Positions 25,227 through 34,097 of a DNA stretch of 64,000 bases are shown here, in pieces. The stretch's first letter is position 1, and each line of letters opens with the position of its first letter. The stretch is taken from assembly GCF_014287705.1 (NCBI RefSeq), contig NZ_JACOOY010000019.1, positions 1 to 64,000 of the forward strand. The letters are read 5' to 3'. Position numbers and translations under genes: made by a program. Source of the stretch: Dorea_D hominis. GTDB taxonomy: Bacteria > Bacillota > Clostridia > Lachnospirales > Lachnospiraceae. The notes beneath the pieces were generated by a model, which did no database searches, was not told the DNA's origin, and saw only the letters and a list, made by a program, of their open reading frames with translations.

Positions 25227-25925
25227 TTAAATGTCTGCCCCGACATTCCTGTCGCTCTCTGCCTTTTGCTTTTCCATCTCTTTTCTGAAAATTCTCCGGG
25301 TAAAGAATCGGGTGACTTTTTCCTTTCCAAAGCTGGTCTCTTTCCACGGCGGAGCTGCTTTTCCCATACCGAAAAGAATTCTCGTATTGAGAAGTGCTCT
25401 GTTCTTTGCCGCAAAATCTTCCTGAAGCGGCGAACATAACATAGAAAGTACACAGTCTGTCTCTGCACCATTGATCGCATTCACCAGCATATCATCCGCT
25501 CTGTTTTCTGCAGAGACTTTCGCCATCCCAACAATCTGGATTCCTCTATAATAGTGTTCCAGATATTGAAAAAATGCTTCTCCCTCTTCCTGTGTCTCAA
25601 CAAGAAGATATACCCGCTTATGGTTCTTATGCAAATATCTCAGGAACATCTTCATAAATAAATGATTCTCTGTCTCCTGCAGACAACGCTTCTCTTCCAC
25701 ATCCGCTGCTTCCAGAATTGTCTTGTCTCCTGCCAACACAAGATCGAAACTTCTAAGCTGTTCCTTCGTCTCCTGCTGCAGATCTACATCCATCACTGCA
25801 TCTACTGTAAGAAGTTCTACAATATTAACCGGATCAGACTCCATGTATCCGACCGCTTCTTTCATAGCTTCTTTGCCTGTGTAATTGTCTATATATATAC
25901 CTAAAACATTAATCTTGCTGTCCAT
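25227..25925 (-). CDS. WecG/TagA/CpsF-family glycosyltransferase, divergent
   Basis: The 232-residue protein has the GT26 layout: N-terminal MDSKINVLGIYIDNYT, a VVELLTVDAVMDVD-like segment in place of the usual N-x-D region, and VLSMLCSPLQEDFAAKNRALL matching the family GAPKQE..A..NR stretch. The following catalytic-region motif, normally G-V-G-G-x-F-D-x-x-A-G, reads GMGKAAPPWKET, so the conserved FD is missing. GT26 enzymes add N-acetylmannosamine to undecaprenyl-linked precursors of teichoic acids; activity of this one is doubtful. No other teichoic-acid gene is nearby. Confidence 0.7.
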   Translation of the reverse strand: MDSKINVLGIYIDNYTGKEAMKEAVGYMESDPVNIVELLTVDAVMDVDLQQETKEQLRSFDLVLAGDKTILEAADVEEKRCLQETENHLFMKMFLRYLHKNHKRVYLLVETQEEGEAFFQYLEHYYRGIQIVGMAKVSAENRADDMLVNAINGAETDCVLSMLCSPLQEDFAAKNRALLNTRILFGMGKAAPPWKETSFGKEKVTRFFTRRIFRKEMEKQKAESDRNVGADI

Positions 25926-26061
25926 CTTCTCTGCACCCGCTATATCCCGAATCTTTTACTCTTCTAATCAAGCTTTTCGATTATAGCAAAAGGGCTTTCT
26001 GTTTTCAAGCTTTCCCTGTAAATGTTCATACTAATTAACATTCGTAATACTTTTGTTACTT

Positions 26062-26271
26062 TTACTCCTCTTTCACAGCGCTTTGCTGCTGCCGACGCCT
26101 GCGTCCTGCCAGCTTCCCGCCAATCCGTCCGGTTTCCTTGGATGATAAAGATTTCCATCCCTCTGCCAGCACTTTATCAAGCAGTCCCAGCTCCTCTGCT
26201 ACTTCATATTTCATTTTCTCTTCCGGCGTGATCTGATCCAGCCGTATCGGATCTTTCTTTTTTGCAGTCAT
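26062..26271 (-). CDS. Alpha/beta-type small acid-soluble spore protein
   Basis: A 69-residue DNA-binding protein of the SASP family, which coats spore DNA. The two family motifs are clear: KYEVAEELGLLDKVLAEGW in the first half and the second motif SLSSKETGRIGGKLAGRRRR. The start is the ATG at 26271 (MTAKKKDP), preceded by GAAAGGGGTAAT; an upstream in-frame start lacks a ribosome binding site. The C terminus is unusually basic (RRRRQQQSAVKEE). It is direct evidence that the organism forms, or once formed, endospores. Confidence 0.85.
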   Translation of the reverse strand: MTAKKKDPIRLDQITPEEKMKYEVAEELGLLDKVLAEGWKSLSSKETGRIGGKLAGRRRRQQQSAVKEE

Positions 26272-26390
26272 AATATTACCCCTTTCATTATTTTGAAAGT
26301 ATTTCCATAACATTTTTAAAATATTCGTGTAATAACTTTTTTCTATAGTCTGCCAAAAAAGATTCTTATTAGTATGGAACTTATATACCG

Positions 26391-26399
26391 TGCTATAAT
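26391..26399 (+). promoter_or_regulatory. Extended -10 promoter motif for the HD-domain gene
   Basis: TGCTATAAT fits the TGnTATAAT extended -10 pattern, about 100 bp before the HD start and inside the left end of the repeat element. No convincing -35 box is present, which extended -10 promoters can do without. Confidence 0.45.
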
Positions 26400-26476
26400 A
26401 ATGTCAGATAGAATTGTGGAATACGAAGTACGGAACAATTCGTATGGCATCTTTTGACCCTGACATCATTATAGCA
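26391..26476. repeat. Palindromic intergenic element (86 bp, MITE-like), copy 2
   Basis: Bounded by 17-bp inverted ends, TGCTATAATAATGTCAG (26391-26407) and its near-complement at 26460-26476 (one mismatch). The interior carries GAATTGT..ACAATTC and ATACGAA..TTCGTAT stems and matches copy 1 (15172-15215) over about 43 bp. Each end reads inward as an extended -10 box (TGCTATAAT), so the element offers promoter-like motifs toward the HD gene on plus and toward the spore-protein gene on minus. It is non-coding. Confidence 0.65.
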
Positions 26477-26498
26477 ATAACATCCAGGAGGTATATAT

Positions 26499-26933
26499 AT
26501 GACACAGGAACAGGCATGGACATTATTGAAAGAATATAATCAGGATGAATTTCATCTGGAACACGCAGACATTGTCGGAAAAACAATGCGCTATTTTGCA
26601 GAGAAACTTGGATATGGTGATGAGAAAGATTTCTGGGAAGTCGTAGGGATCCTGCACGACCTGGATTTTGAGAAATATCCGGATCAGCACTGCATCAAAG
26701 AGCAAGAAATCTTAAAAGAAAATGGCGCAGATGAAAAAATCATCCACGCCACAGCAAGTCACGGTTATGCAATTACTGTTGACATACAACCGGAACACGA
26801 AATGGAAAAGGTGCTTTATGCCGTTGACGAGCTGACCGGACTGATCGGTGCAGTCGTTGTTATGCGACCGTCCAAAAGCGTTCAGGATCTGATTGCCCAG
26901 ACCATCGAAGCGCTGAAAACATTCCGTCCTTAA
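26499..26933 (+). CDS. HD-domain protein (putative phosphohydrolase), short form
   Basis: A 144-residue HD-superfamily protein. Metal-binding histidine/aspartate motifs are visible: H19 in EFHLEHADIV, the HD pair in VGILHDLDFEKYPDQH and a later H in ATASHGYA. The final segment LIGAVVVMRPSKSVQDL is typical of a group of bacterial HDIG proteins of about 180-190 residues; here the protein stops some 15 residues after it, so it is a short form or slightly truncated. The ATG follows CCAGGAGGTATATAT. It lies between the repeat element and addA. Substrate unknown. Confidence 0.85.
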   Translation: MTQEQAWTLLKEYNQDEFHLEHADIVGKTMRYFAEKLGYGDEKDFWEVVGILHDLDFEKYPDQHCIKEQEILKENGADEKIIHATASHGYAITVDIQPEHEMEKVLYAVDELTGLIGAVVVMRPSKSVQDLIAQTIEALKTFRP

Positions 26934-26954
26934 TTGTAAACTTTTTATTTTCTT

Positions 26955-29900
26955 TTATGGCAGATGAATTTCTTCGCCAAGGGTAAAGGAATAGATGATC
27001 TTTTCTTTTACGGTTTTACCGGTCGCCTGTTCCAGTGCCCTGGCGTAGTAATCAAGCTGTCCATGATAACGTTCTACAAGTTCTCTGCTTTCACGGACAC
27101 GGTCTGTCTTATAATCCAGCACAACCAATCCGTCCTCTTCTTCAAAATACACATCTATGATTCCCTGAACAAGAACAAGTTCGCCTTCCTCTTCTTCCTT
27201 CCACAGATCCGTTGCCGGCACTCCGAGTACGAATGGCTGCTCTTTAAAGAGGCGGTTTTGTTTTGCACATGCCTGCATCCGTTTTCCGCTGTCTGTCTGT
27301 AAAAATTTCAAGAAATCCCGAATGCAGACAGCCTTTCGCATCTCGTCCGTCATCTTCCCATCTTCTGTAAACTTCCTAAGGCAATTTTTCAGTTTCTCAG
27401 TATCATAGTCTTCTGCAAAATTCAGAAGCTCCAGTGCACGGTGATAAGCGGTACCTCTGGATGCTCCTGTAAGCGGCACCTCTTCCTCCATAAATTTCGG
27501 AAGGATCGGCTGCAGTTCCGTTTCTTCGTAAAGCTGCTCGCTGTCCTCCATTTCTCCGGATTCCTGTAAATAAATCCGTTTCTTTAATTCCGAAACGGAG
27601 AATTTCAACTTTCGTGTCTGGCTGTTTTCATATGGATATCTGTACGCAAACTGATTCCTAAGATTTTCATGCATCTCTTCATCATATACACGCTCTGTAT
27701 CCCAGTCTTCCAGTACACTTCTTTCTATCTGACTCTTCACCTGCGCTTCTGCCTGTCCCGCAATGATGTCATACATATTCAGCACTTTCAGTCTGAGCGG
27801 TACAGACCGCGGAGCCCGTAATACTGCCGGCAGTACAAAATCCCAGTACGTTGTCGCTTTGCTCAGACGTAGGAAATCAAATTTCATATCCGACTCTTCC
27901 TGCACACTTTCATATTCTGCCTGCTTCTTTTCCAGATTAGATATCGTTCCTGTGATGATCAATTTCTCTTTTGCCCTTGTATAGGCAACATAGAGAACTC
28001 GGAGTTCTTCTCCAAGCGAATCCAGTTTTTCTTCCTGCCGGATCGTTTTCTTTAACAGGCTCGCCCGCTTCGTCCGCTGCTTCAGGTCTACAACTTCCAG
28101 ACCCACACCGAATTTAGAATTCAAAACAACACGGCTGTTAATATCCTGCATGTTAAATCGTTTCCCCATACCGGCTACAAATACAACTGGAAATTCCAGT
28201 CCTTTACTTTTATGGATTGTCATAAGACGTACAGTATCTGCCTGCTCTTCCTCGACATTCGCCTCTCCATAATCCACTTCATATTTCTGCAGCTGTTCCA
28301 TATAGCGCACAAAATGAAACAGCCCTTTGTAACTGGTGCTTTCAAAAGCTTTCGCCTTTTCCATCAGCATATCAATATTGGCTTTTCTCTGGATACCTCC
28401 CGGCATTGCTGACATATACATTGCATATCCGGTATCATCCAACACACGCTGTAATAATTCATGCATCGGTGTATACGGCACGATCTCACGAATTTTCTCC
28501 ATCACCGAAAAGCAGTTTTCCAGTTTGTCTCTAAGCTCTTCTTCCGTTCCTTCTGCTCGGTATCTGCGCACTGTTTCATAAAATGGTTCTTCCGGACATG
28601 AGCTACGAATCAGTGCAAGCTCTTTTGCACTGCATCCACCGATTGGTGACGTCAACACTGCCGTCAGTGGCAGATCCTGTCTTGCATTATCCAGCACACG
28701 CAGATAGTCCAACAGTACTCCGATCTCCTGTGTGGCAAAATATCCTTCTTTTGTTCCCGCAAACGCCGGGATTCCTTCCTGCCCGAGGATTTCCACAAAT
28801 ACATCTGAAAATCCTCTCGAACTTCTTGTCAGGATCACAATATCGCGGTACTGAAGCGGGCGAAGTTTTCCACTCTCTTTATCTGTCACGCGGAAGTTAT
28901 CCTCCATCATGGAACGGATTTTCCCCGCAATTGCTCTTGCTTCTATCTCCCTTTCATTGATCCCTTTTACTTTCTTATGATCATTGTCGCGAATATCAGT
29001 ATCGACAACAAGCACTTCCGTCGCATTTTCTCCGGTCTTTTTATAGTCAGCTCCTACATTTAGCGCTGCATCGTCGTCATAGTCGATCCCTCCTAAATTT
29101 TCCGTCATAATCTGACGGAAAATAAAATTCACACTGTCCAACACTTCCTTACGGCTTCGGAAATTCTTATGCAGATCGATCCGCTGTTTTTTACTTTCGT
29201 ATTTATTGTATGTATTATATTTATCCATGAAAATCTCCGGTCTGGACAGACGGAAACGATAAATACTCTGCTTTACATCACCAACCATGAAAATATTATA
29301 CTTATCTTCCCATATTGTAGAAACACTTGTAAGAAGCGCTTCCTGGATTAGATTGCTGTCCTGGTATTCATCGATCATGATTTCCACAAACTGTCTCTGG
29401 TACTCTTTTGCGATCGATGACGGCACAAGTCTGCCATCCTTTTCTTCTGTCAGAATCTGCAGGGCATACTGCTCCATATCGGAAAAATCAATCATATTTT
29501 TGCTTCGTTTTTTCTCTTCAAAGCGATCTGCAAATTTGCATACCAGATCTGCCAGTTCTTCCATCATCGGCGCACTGGCATTTAAGTCTTCCAGCAATTT
29601 AAAAGACGGTGCATAGAAGAACTGCTCTTTCATTTCTTTTATGATCTTCTTTGCCGTATCTCTTAAATATTTTACCTGGTTTGCTTTATTCTCAGATACG
29701 TTTTCATCTCTGTTGCCCGGAAGCCTTGTCCATTTATAATCCTTGTCCAGCACCGTTGACATCTCAAGAAATGTATCTTTTGATCTTAAACTTTGAATCA
29801 ACTGCGAATCATTTACCAGCGCCGTCTCATACATATATGGTCCATCAGCTTCTCCGGTACAGATCTTCATTGCCTGCCGAATTTTATTCGCCGCATCCTT

Positions 29901-30572
29901 AAGATAACGGCTCACCTGATCTTTGATGACACGGATAAATTCTGTCTCTTCCAGTGCATCAAAATCTTTAACCCGGTAGCTTTCTGCACAGTCATGTATC
30001 CATTTTTTTGCATCCGGATAACTTCTGGAATATTCGTATATTTTAAGGATCAGTTCTTCGATCTTCTTATCATTCTTTCCATCTCCATATGCAGTCGTAA
30101 AATCCAGGAAACGCTGTCTCCCCTCTGTGTATTCTTCTTCCAGCACTTCTCCGAGCACATCATGACACAAAAGCTTAAGCTCCCCTTCCTCTCCGATCCG
30201 GAATCCCGGATCCAGATGGATTGCATAAAAATGATCCTTGATCACAGACAGGCAGAAGCTGTGGATTGTCGTAATACGTGCATTATGAATCAGTGTTGCC
30301 TGCCGTTTCAGATGTTCATTATCCGGCTCTTCTTCCAATTTCTGCTCTATGGCCACACGGATTCTTTCTTTCATCTCCGCTGCCGCCGCCTCTGTAAATG
30401 TCACAACAAGTAGCTGGTCTACATCGATCGGCGGCTCATCTTTCGTCAGCATTGTTATGATCCGTTCTACCAGAACTGCCGTTTTCCCGGAGCCTGCTGC
30501 CGCCGACACAAGTATATTCCGGTTACGCAAATCAATTACTTTCTGTTGTTCCGGCGTCCATGTCACACCCAT
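26955..30572 (-). CDS. addA: ATP-dependent helicase/nuclease subunit AddA
   Basis: AddA of the AddAB helicase-nuclease, which resects double-strand breaks for RecA. The 1205 residues begin with a UvrD-type helicase (Walker A AAAGSGKT at 24-31; DEYQDSN near 410; VGDVKQSIYRFR; TIHKSKGLEFP; LYVAYTRAKEKL) and end with a RecB-type nuclease (GIIDVYFEE..VVLDYKTDRV). The start shares one base with the addB stop (TAATG), giving coupled translation. The absence of RecBCD-type genes agrees with a Firmicute. Confidence 0.97.
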   Translation of the reverse strand: MGVTWTPEQQKVIDLRNRNILVSAAAGSGKTAVLVERIITMLTKDEPPIDVDQLLVVTFTEAAAAEMKERIRVAIEQKLEEEPDNEHLKRQATLIHNARITTIHSFCLSVIKDHFYAIHLDPGFRIGEEGELKLLCHDVLGEVLEEEYTEGRQRFLDFTTAYGDGKNDKKIEELILKIYEYSRSYPDAKKWIHDCAESYRVKDFDALEETEFIRVIKDQVSRYLKDAANKIRQAMKICTGEADGPYMYETALVNDSQLIQSLRSKDTFLEMSTVLDKDYKWTRLPGNRDENVSENKANQVKYLRDTAKKIIKEMKEQFFYAPSFKLLEDLNASAPMMEELADLVCKFADRFEEKKRSKNMIDFSDMEQYALQILTEEKDGRLVPSSIAKEYQRQFVEIMIDEYQDSNLIQEALLTSVSTIWEDKYNIFMVGDVKQSIYRFRLSRPEIFMDKYNTYNKYESKKQRIDLHKNFRSRKEVLDSVNFIFRQIMTENLGGIDYDDDAALNVGADYKKTGENATEVLVVDTDIRDNDHKKVKGINEREIEARAIAGKIRSMMEDNFRVTDKESGKLRPLQYRDIVILTRSSRGFSDVFVEILGQEGIPAFAGTKEGYFATQEIGVLLDYLRVLDNARQDLPLTAVLTSPIGGCSAKELALIRSSCPEEPFYETVRRYRAEGTEEELRDKLENCFSVMEKIREIVPYTPMHELLQRVLDDTGYAMYMSAMPGGIQRKANIDMLMEKAKAFESTSYKGLFHFVRYMEQLQKYEVDYGEANVEEEQADTVRLMTIHKSKGLEFPVVFVAGMGKRFNMQDINSRVVLNSKFGVGLEVVDLKQRTKRASLLKKTIRQEEKLDSLGEELRVLYVAYTRAKEKLIITGTISNLEKKQAEYESVQEESDMKFDFLRLSKATTYWDFVLPAVLRAPRSVPLRLKVLNMYDIIAGQAEAQVKSQIERSVLEDWDTERVYDEEMHENLRNQFAYRYPYENSQTRKLKFSVSELKKRIYLQESGEMEDSEQLYEETELQPILPKFMEEEVPLTGASRGTAYHRALELLNFAEDYDTEKLKNCLRKFTEDGKMTDEMRKAVCIRDFLKFLQTDSGKRMQACAKQNRLFKEQPFVLGVPATDLWKEEEEGELVLVQGIIDVYFEEEDGLVVLDYKTDRVRESRELVERYHGQLDYYARALEQATGKTVKEKIIYSFTLGEEIHLP

Positions 30573-33500
30573 TACTGCTCCTCCTTGCTGTTCTTTTCTT
30601 TATCTGGCTGTTCTTCTTTCTCTGCCATTCCAGTTTTTTTAGATTTTTCCGGCTGTTTTAAACCAGTCCCGACTTCTGCTGTCATCTTCTGGATTGCTTC
30701 TTCTTTTGATAATTTTTCCAGATTCCGATAATGATAACCCGGAACTTTCAGATCAAATCCGCAAATGTGCCGATATTTACAATAGTCACATCCTGTCTCC
30801 GTTCCCTGACGGTACGGCAGAGCAGCAACTTCACCATCTGCAATTTTCTGATGGATCTCTTCCACTTTCTTCTGGGCATATCGCATCAATGTATCAAAAT
30901 CTGTCTCTGAAGCCACTTTGGATGTTTTGGAAAGCGATCCCGATTTTGTATATTTAACCGGAACTGCAACAGAATCACCAGACTGTATTTTCTGTAAATG
31001 TTTAAGATTCTCACCGGACAGATTGACCAGACCATCCGGACGGAGTACTTTTAACATCTCCTTTTCCATCTGTTCTTTCTTTTCTTCTTCCGTTCCACGC
31101 AGGACTTCATCCATGACTTTTCCATCCAGAAGCGGATCCTGAATACGGTAATAAAATACGCCCGATGGTACAATCTCTTTTCCCGGATGTCTTTTCTCTT
31201 CTCTTTCCACTGCCGCCTTTATATAAACCATCAGCTGAAGCTGCAATCCCTGATACAGCGAAACTACATCAAATTCTTTGCTGCCGGTTTTATAGTCCAT
31301 AACTTTCACATAAACTTTATCCTCATCCTCACAGGTATCGACACGGTCAATTTTACCATTTGTAAAGCGGACTTCATATGCAGAAGGCGCAAAATCCCCC
31401 TGTGCAAGCTGTTCTGTCAGTGCCCAGATCGTGCGTTCCAGCATTCTCTTCATACGCTCTACAAGATATTCGTTCCGCGATGAACTGTAGAGAACCGAAT
31501 TGCCATAGTCTGTAATTGCCTCATCCACCGACTCATCAATATATTGCTTTCTTATTTTATTTTCAACTTCTGTCCAGCTCTCTCCGGTGTGCTCCAGTTT
31601 TCTTGAGTACAGTTCCAGTGCACGGTGACACACATTTCCAAAATCCACAGACTGGAAATCATATTCCGGCCGTTCTTTCAGACGGAGCCCGTATGTCAGA
31701 AAATGTGCGAATGCGCAGATACTGAACCGCTCCATTCTCGATATACTATCTGTAAAATATTTTCCATATAACTTCTCTGCCACCTGTCTCGTAAGTCCAT
31801 CCATCGGCATACGGTAATAGCCGGCTTCCAGTAAGCTTTCTACTGTCTGCTGCCATTCTGGATGTTTCTTATACCAGGTGTACAGTTCACACCAGAGTGG
31901 ATCAAGTTCTCCATTACTTTCCTGCAGCCCCCGTATCAGACAGGTGATTCCCAGCTTCTCGGTAAATTCCCTCTCTGCGAAGCTTTTTTCTTCTTCCTCT
32001 ATGATCTTCATGTCCGGATACATTTTTCTTAAATCTTGCATCAGATACGCCGGTCGCATATTTTTACCATCGGAAGATACCTTGCTATAGAATATATCCA
32101 GCTTTTCCGATGGTTTTGTAAGATTCATATAGAGATAATACTTCTGTACATATGCCCGCTCTTTTCCACCCGGAGCCAGAGCCAGCTTCTGGTTCTGGAA
32201 CTGTTCCCTGTCCGGCTCTGACAACAGACCGGTACGCAGAAGATTTCCCGGAAGATGCAGATCATTTGCCCCGACAAAGAGAAGTGCACGGATGTCTTTC
32301 AGACGCGTACGCTCCATATCTCCGATCACAACCTGGTCAATACTTGGCGGGATGACACCGACACGTGCCTCTTCCAGCCCTGCATCCAGCAATTTGCAAT
32401 ATTCATTCAGGCTCACCTGTTCATCACCGAGAAGCTCGACAAATTTATCAATCAGTTCGATAACAATCCGATAAACCTGTGCATATTCTTTCGCAAGTGC
32501 CAGTTCACCATTCTCACGGAATTTTTGCTCCTGCTCTGCGATCCGCTCCTGCAACTGCTCCTGCACCATAAATTCATACAATGCCATTGTAATATCTTTG
32601 ACAGTTTTCCTCCGCTGCTTTAATACAAAGACGAAATTATCTACTTTTTCTACGAATCTGGTGCGGTAATGGTTCAGTCGTTCCAGATCCTCTTCTTTCA
32701 TATCTTTTAATCTGCGGATCCATTTCTCCTGCCACCGTTTATAGCCTTTGATTCCCATACCGATGACATAATTTTCCAGTTCGTCCACTTCATCATGGGT
32801 AAATCCCGCCAGATTCGTACGCAGAAAACGAAATACACTTTCATATGTAAAATTCTGTTCTGCCATTCCAAGGAGACTTCGTATATACTCTACGAATGAA
32901 TTTAACAGGATACTTCTCTTGTGATCCATAAATACCGGGATCTCATACAGCGCAAATGCCTGTTCCAGCGCCTCGGCATACATCTCCATATCGCTGACGA
33001 TCACAGCAATCTCACGGCAGCGATATCCATTCTCCCGCATATAAGCGCGCACCTGCTGCGCCGCCGCAAGTGCTTCTTCCCCCGGCTCTCTCGCCACATG
33101 GATCTTAACCGCATCCTGCTCTCCTTCATAAGTTTCTTTCCGATAGCGGAAAAGATTTCTTTCCAGAAATGCAAGTGCCGGATTATCACGGAAACGATAC
33201 GGAATCTTATCAAACAGCTCCATGGACTCTTCGATCTTGATCTGATTTTCTTTCGCCAGCTGTATCATGGATGTAACCATATGTTTACTAAGCGCAAATA
33301 ACTGATATGGATGTTCATAGCGGTACGGATCTTCCGCCGGATCGATCGTTACAGTGATCATAACTTTCCGACAATGCTTCATCAGTTCTCCAAGCAAGCG
33401 GTTCTGTACCGGTGTAAATCCGGTAAATCCATCCAAAACGATCGTACTGTTTTTTAATATTTCCGATTTACATACGACACGGCTTAATACGTCCAACAGT

Positions 33501-34036
33501 TCTTCCTTGGAAATATACCGTTCTTTCAGATAGTCCTGAAACCCGCGGTATAGAACTTTCATATCTGCCAGCTTATAATACAGTCTTGACTCTCTGCCGG
33601 CATTTTCCATCACACGGTCAATCTCTTCTTCCCCGATATCATACTGTGCAAATTCCGACAGCACCGATTTGACTTCACTAATATATCCAAGCTTGCGAAT
33701 GTTGCCGCGGAGCATCTGTAATTCATTTTCATGATTGCCTGCAATCTTACGCAGGATCAGATTTTTTCCCTCATCATCCAGCACCGGCAGTGTACCGGCT
33801 CCTGTCTCTTCAAATATACGGTATGCAAGACGCACAAAACTTAATACATCGATGTTCATGATTGCGTGTCTGTCATGCATCGTCACAAGATCTTTTTGCG
33901 TCTGCATCGTAAACTGCTCCGGTACAAGAACAATAAAATTCTCCTCCGGATGCGCTTTCGACTCAGCGATCACATTCTTATATAATTGATAAGTTTTTCC
34001 GGACCCCGATGGTCCCAATACAAATTTTAAAGGCAT
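30572..34036 (-). CDS. addB: ATP-dependent nuclease subunit AddB
   Basis: Partner of AddA. The 1154 residues begin with Walker A GPSGSGKT at 8-15, have a degenerate helicase core used for Chi recognition, and end with a nuclease domain (VMDYKTGSKEFD..YQGLQLQLMVY) and the iron-sulphur staple: a cysteine in RFSICAFAHF and the set CDYCKYRHIC near the end. It is 61 bp downstream of dapF. The ATG and part of the AGGAGG site lie inside a perfect 10-bp hairpin (34030-34056), which suggests control of initiation. Confidence 0.97.
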   Translation of the reverse strand: MPLKFVLGPSGSGKTYQLYKNVIAESKAHPEENFIVLVPEQFTMQTQKDLVTMHDRHAIMNIDVLSFVRLAYRIFEETGAGTLPVLDDEGKNLILRKIAGNHENELQMLRGNIRKLGYISEVKSVLSEFAQYDIGEEEIDRVMENAGRESRLYYKLADMKVLYRGFQDYLKERYISKEELLDVLSRVVCKSEILKNSTIVLDGFTGFTPVQNRLLGELMKHCRKVMITVTIDPAEDPYRYEHPYQLFALSKHMVTSMIQLAKENQIKIEESMELFDKIPYRFRDNPALAFLERNLFRYRKETYEGEQDAVKIHVAREPGEEALAAAQQVRAYMRENGYRCREIAVIVSDMEMYAEALEQAFALYEIPVFMDHKRSILLNSFVEYIRSLLGMAEQNFTYESVFRFLRTNLAGFTHDEVDELENYVIGMGIKGYKRWQEKWIRRLKDMKEEDLERLNHYRTRFVEKVDNFVFVLKQRRKTVKDITMALYEFMVQEQLQERIAEQEQKFRENGELALAKEYAQVYRIVIELIDKFVELLGDEQVSLNEYCKLLDAGLEEARVGVIPPSIDQVVIGDMERTRLKDIRALLFVGANDLHLPGNLLRTGLLSEPDREQFQNQKLALAPGGKERAYVQKYYLYMNLTKPSEKLDIFYSKVSSDGKNMRPAYLMQDLRKMYPDMKIIEEEEKSFAEREFTEKLGITCLIRGLQESNGELDPLWCELYTWYKKHPEWQQTVESLLEAGYYRMPMDGLTRQVAEKLYGKYFTDSISRMERFSICAFAHFLTYGLRLKERPEYDFQSVDFGNVCHRALELYSRKLEHTGESWTEVENKIRKQYIDESVDEAITDYGNSVLYSSSRNEYLVERMKRMLERTIWALTEQLAQGDFAPSAYEVRFTNGKIDRVDTCEDEDKVYVKVMDYKTGSKEFDVVSLYQGLQLQLMVYIKAAVEREEKRHPGKEIVPSGVFYYRIQDPLLDGKVMDEVLRGTEEEKKEQMEKEMLKVLRPDGLVNLSGENLKHLQKIQSGDSVAVPVKYTKSGSLSKTSKVASETDFDTLMRYAQKKVEEIHQKIADGEVAALPYRQGTETGCDYCKYRHICGFDLKVPGYHYRNLEKLSKEEAIQKMTAEVGTGLKQPEKSKKTGMAEKEEQPDKEKNSKEEQ

Positions 34037-34056
34037 AGGTTTTCCTCCTATGCCTT
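34030..34056 (-). promoter_or_regulatory. Hairpin enclosing the addB start codon
   Basis: On the minus strand AAGGCATAGG pairs perfectly with CCTATGCCTT around the loop AGGAAAA. The ATG is inside the 3' arm and the AGGAGG site spans the end of the 5' arm and the loop. There is no T tract after the stem, so it is not a normal terminator. Such a structure would lower addB, and hence addA, translation unless opened. Confidence 0.6.
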
Positions 34057-34097
34057 AGTATATCTTATTAGATGGTACAAATCTACCCCACACATTT

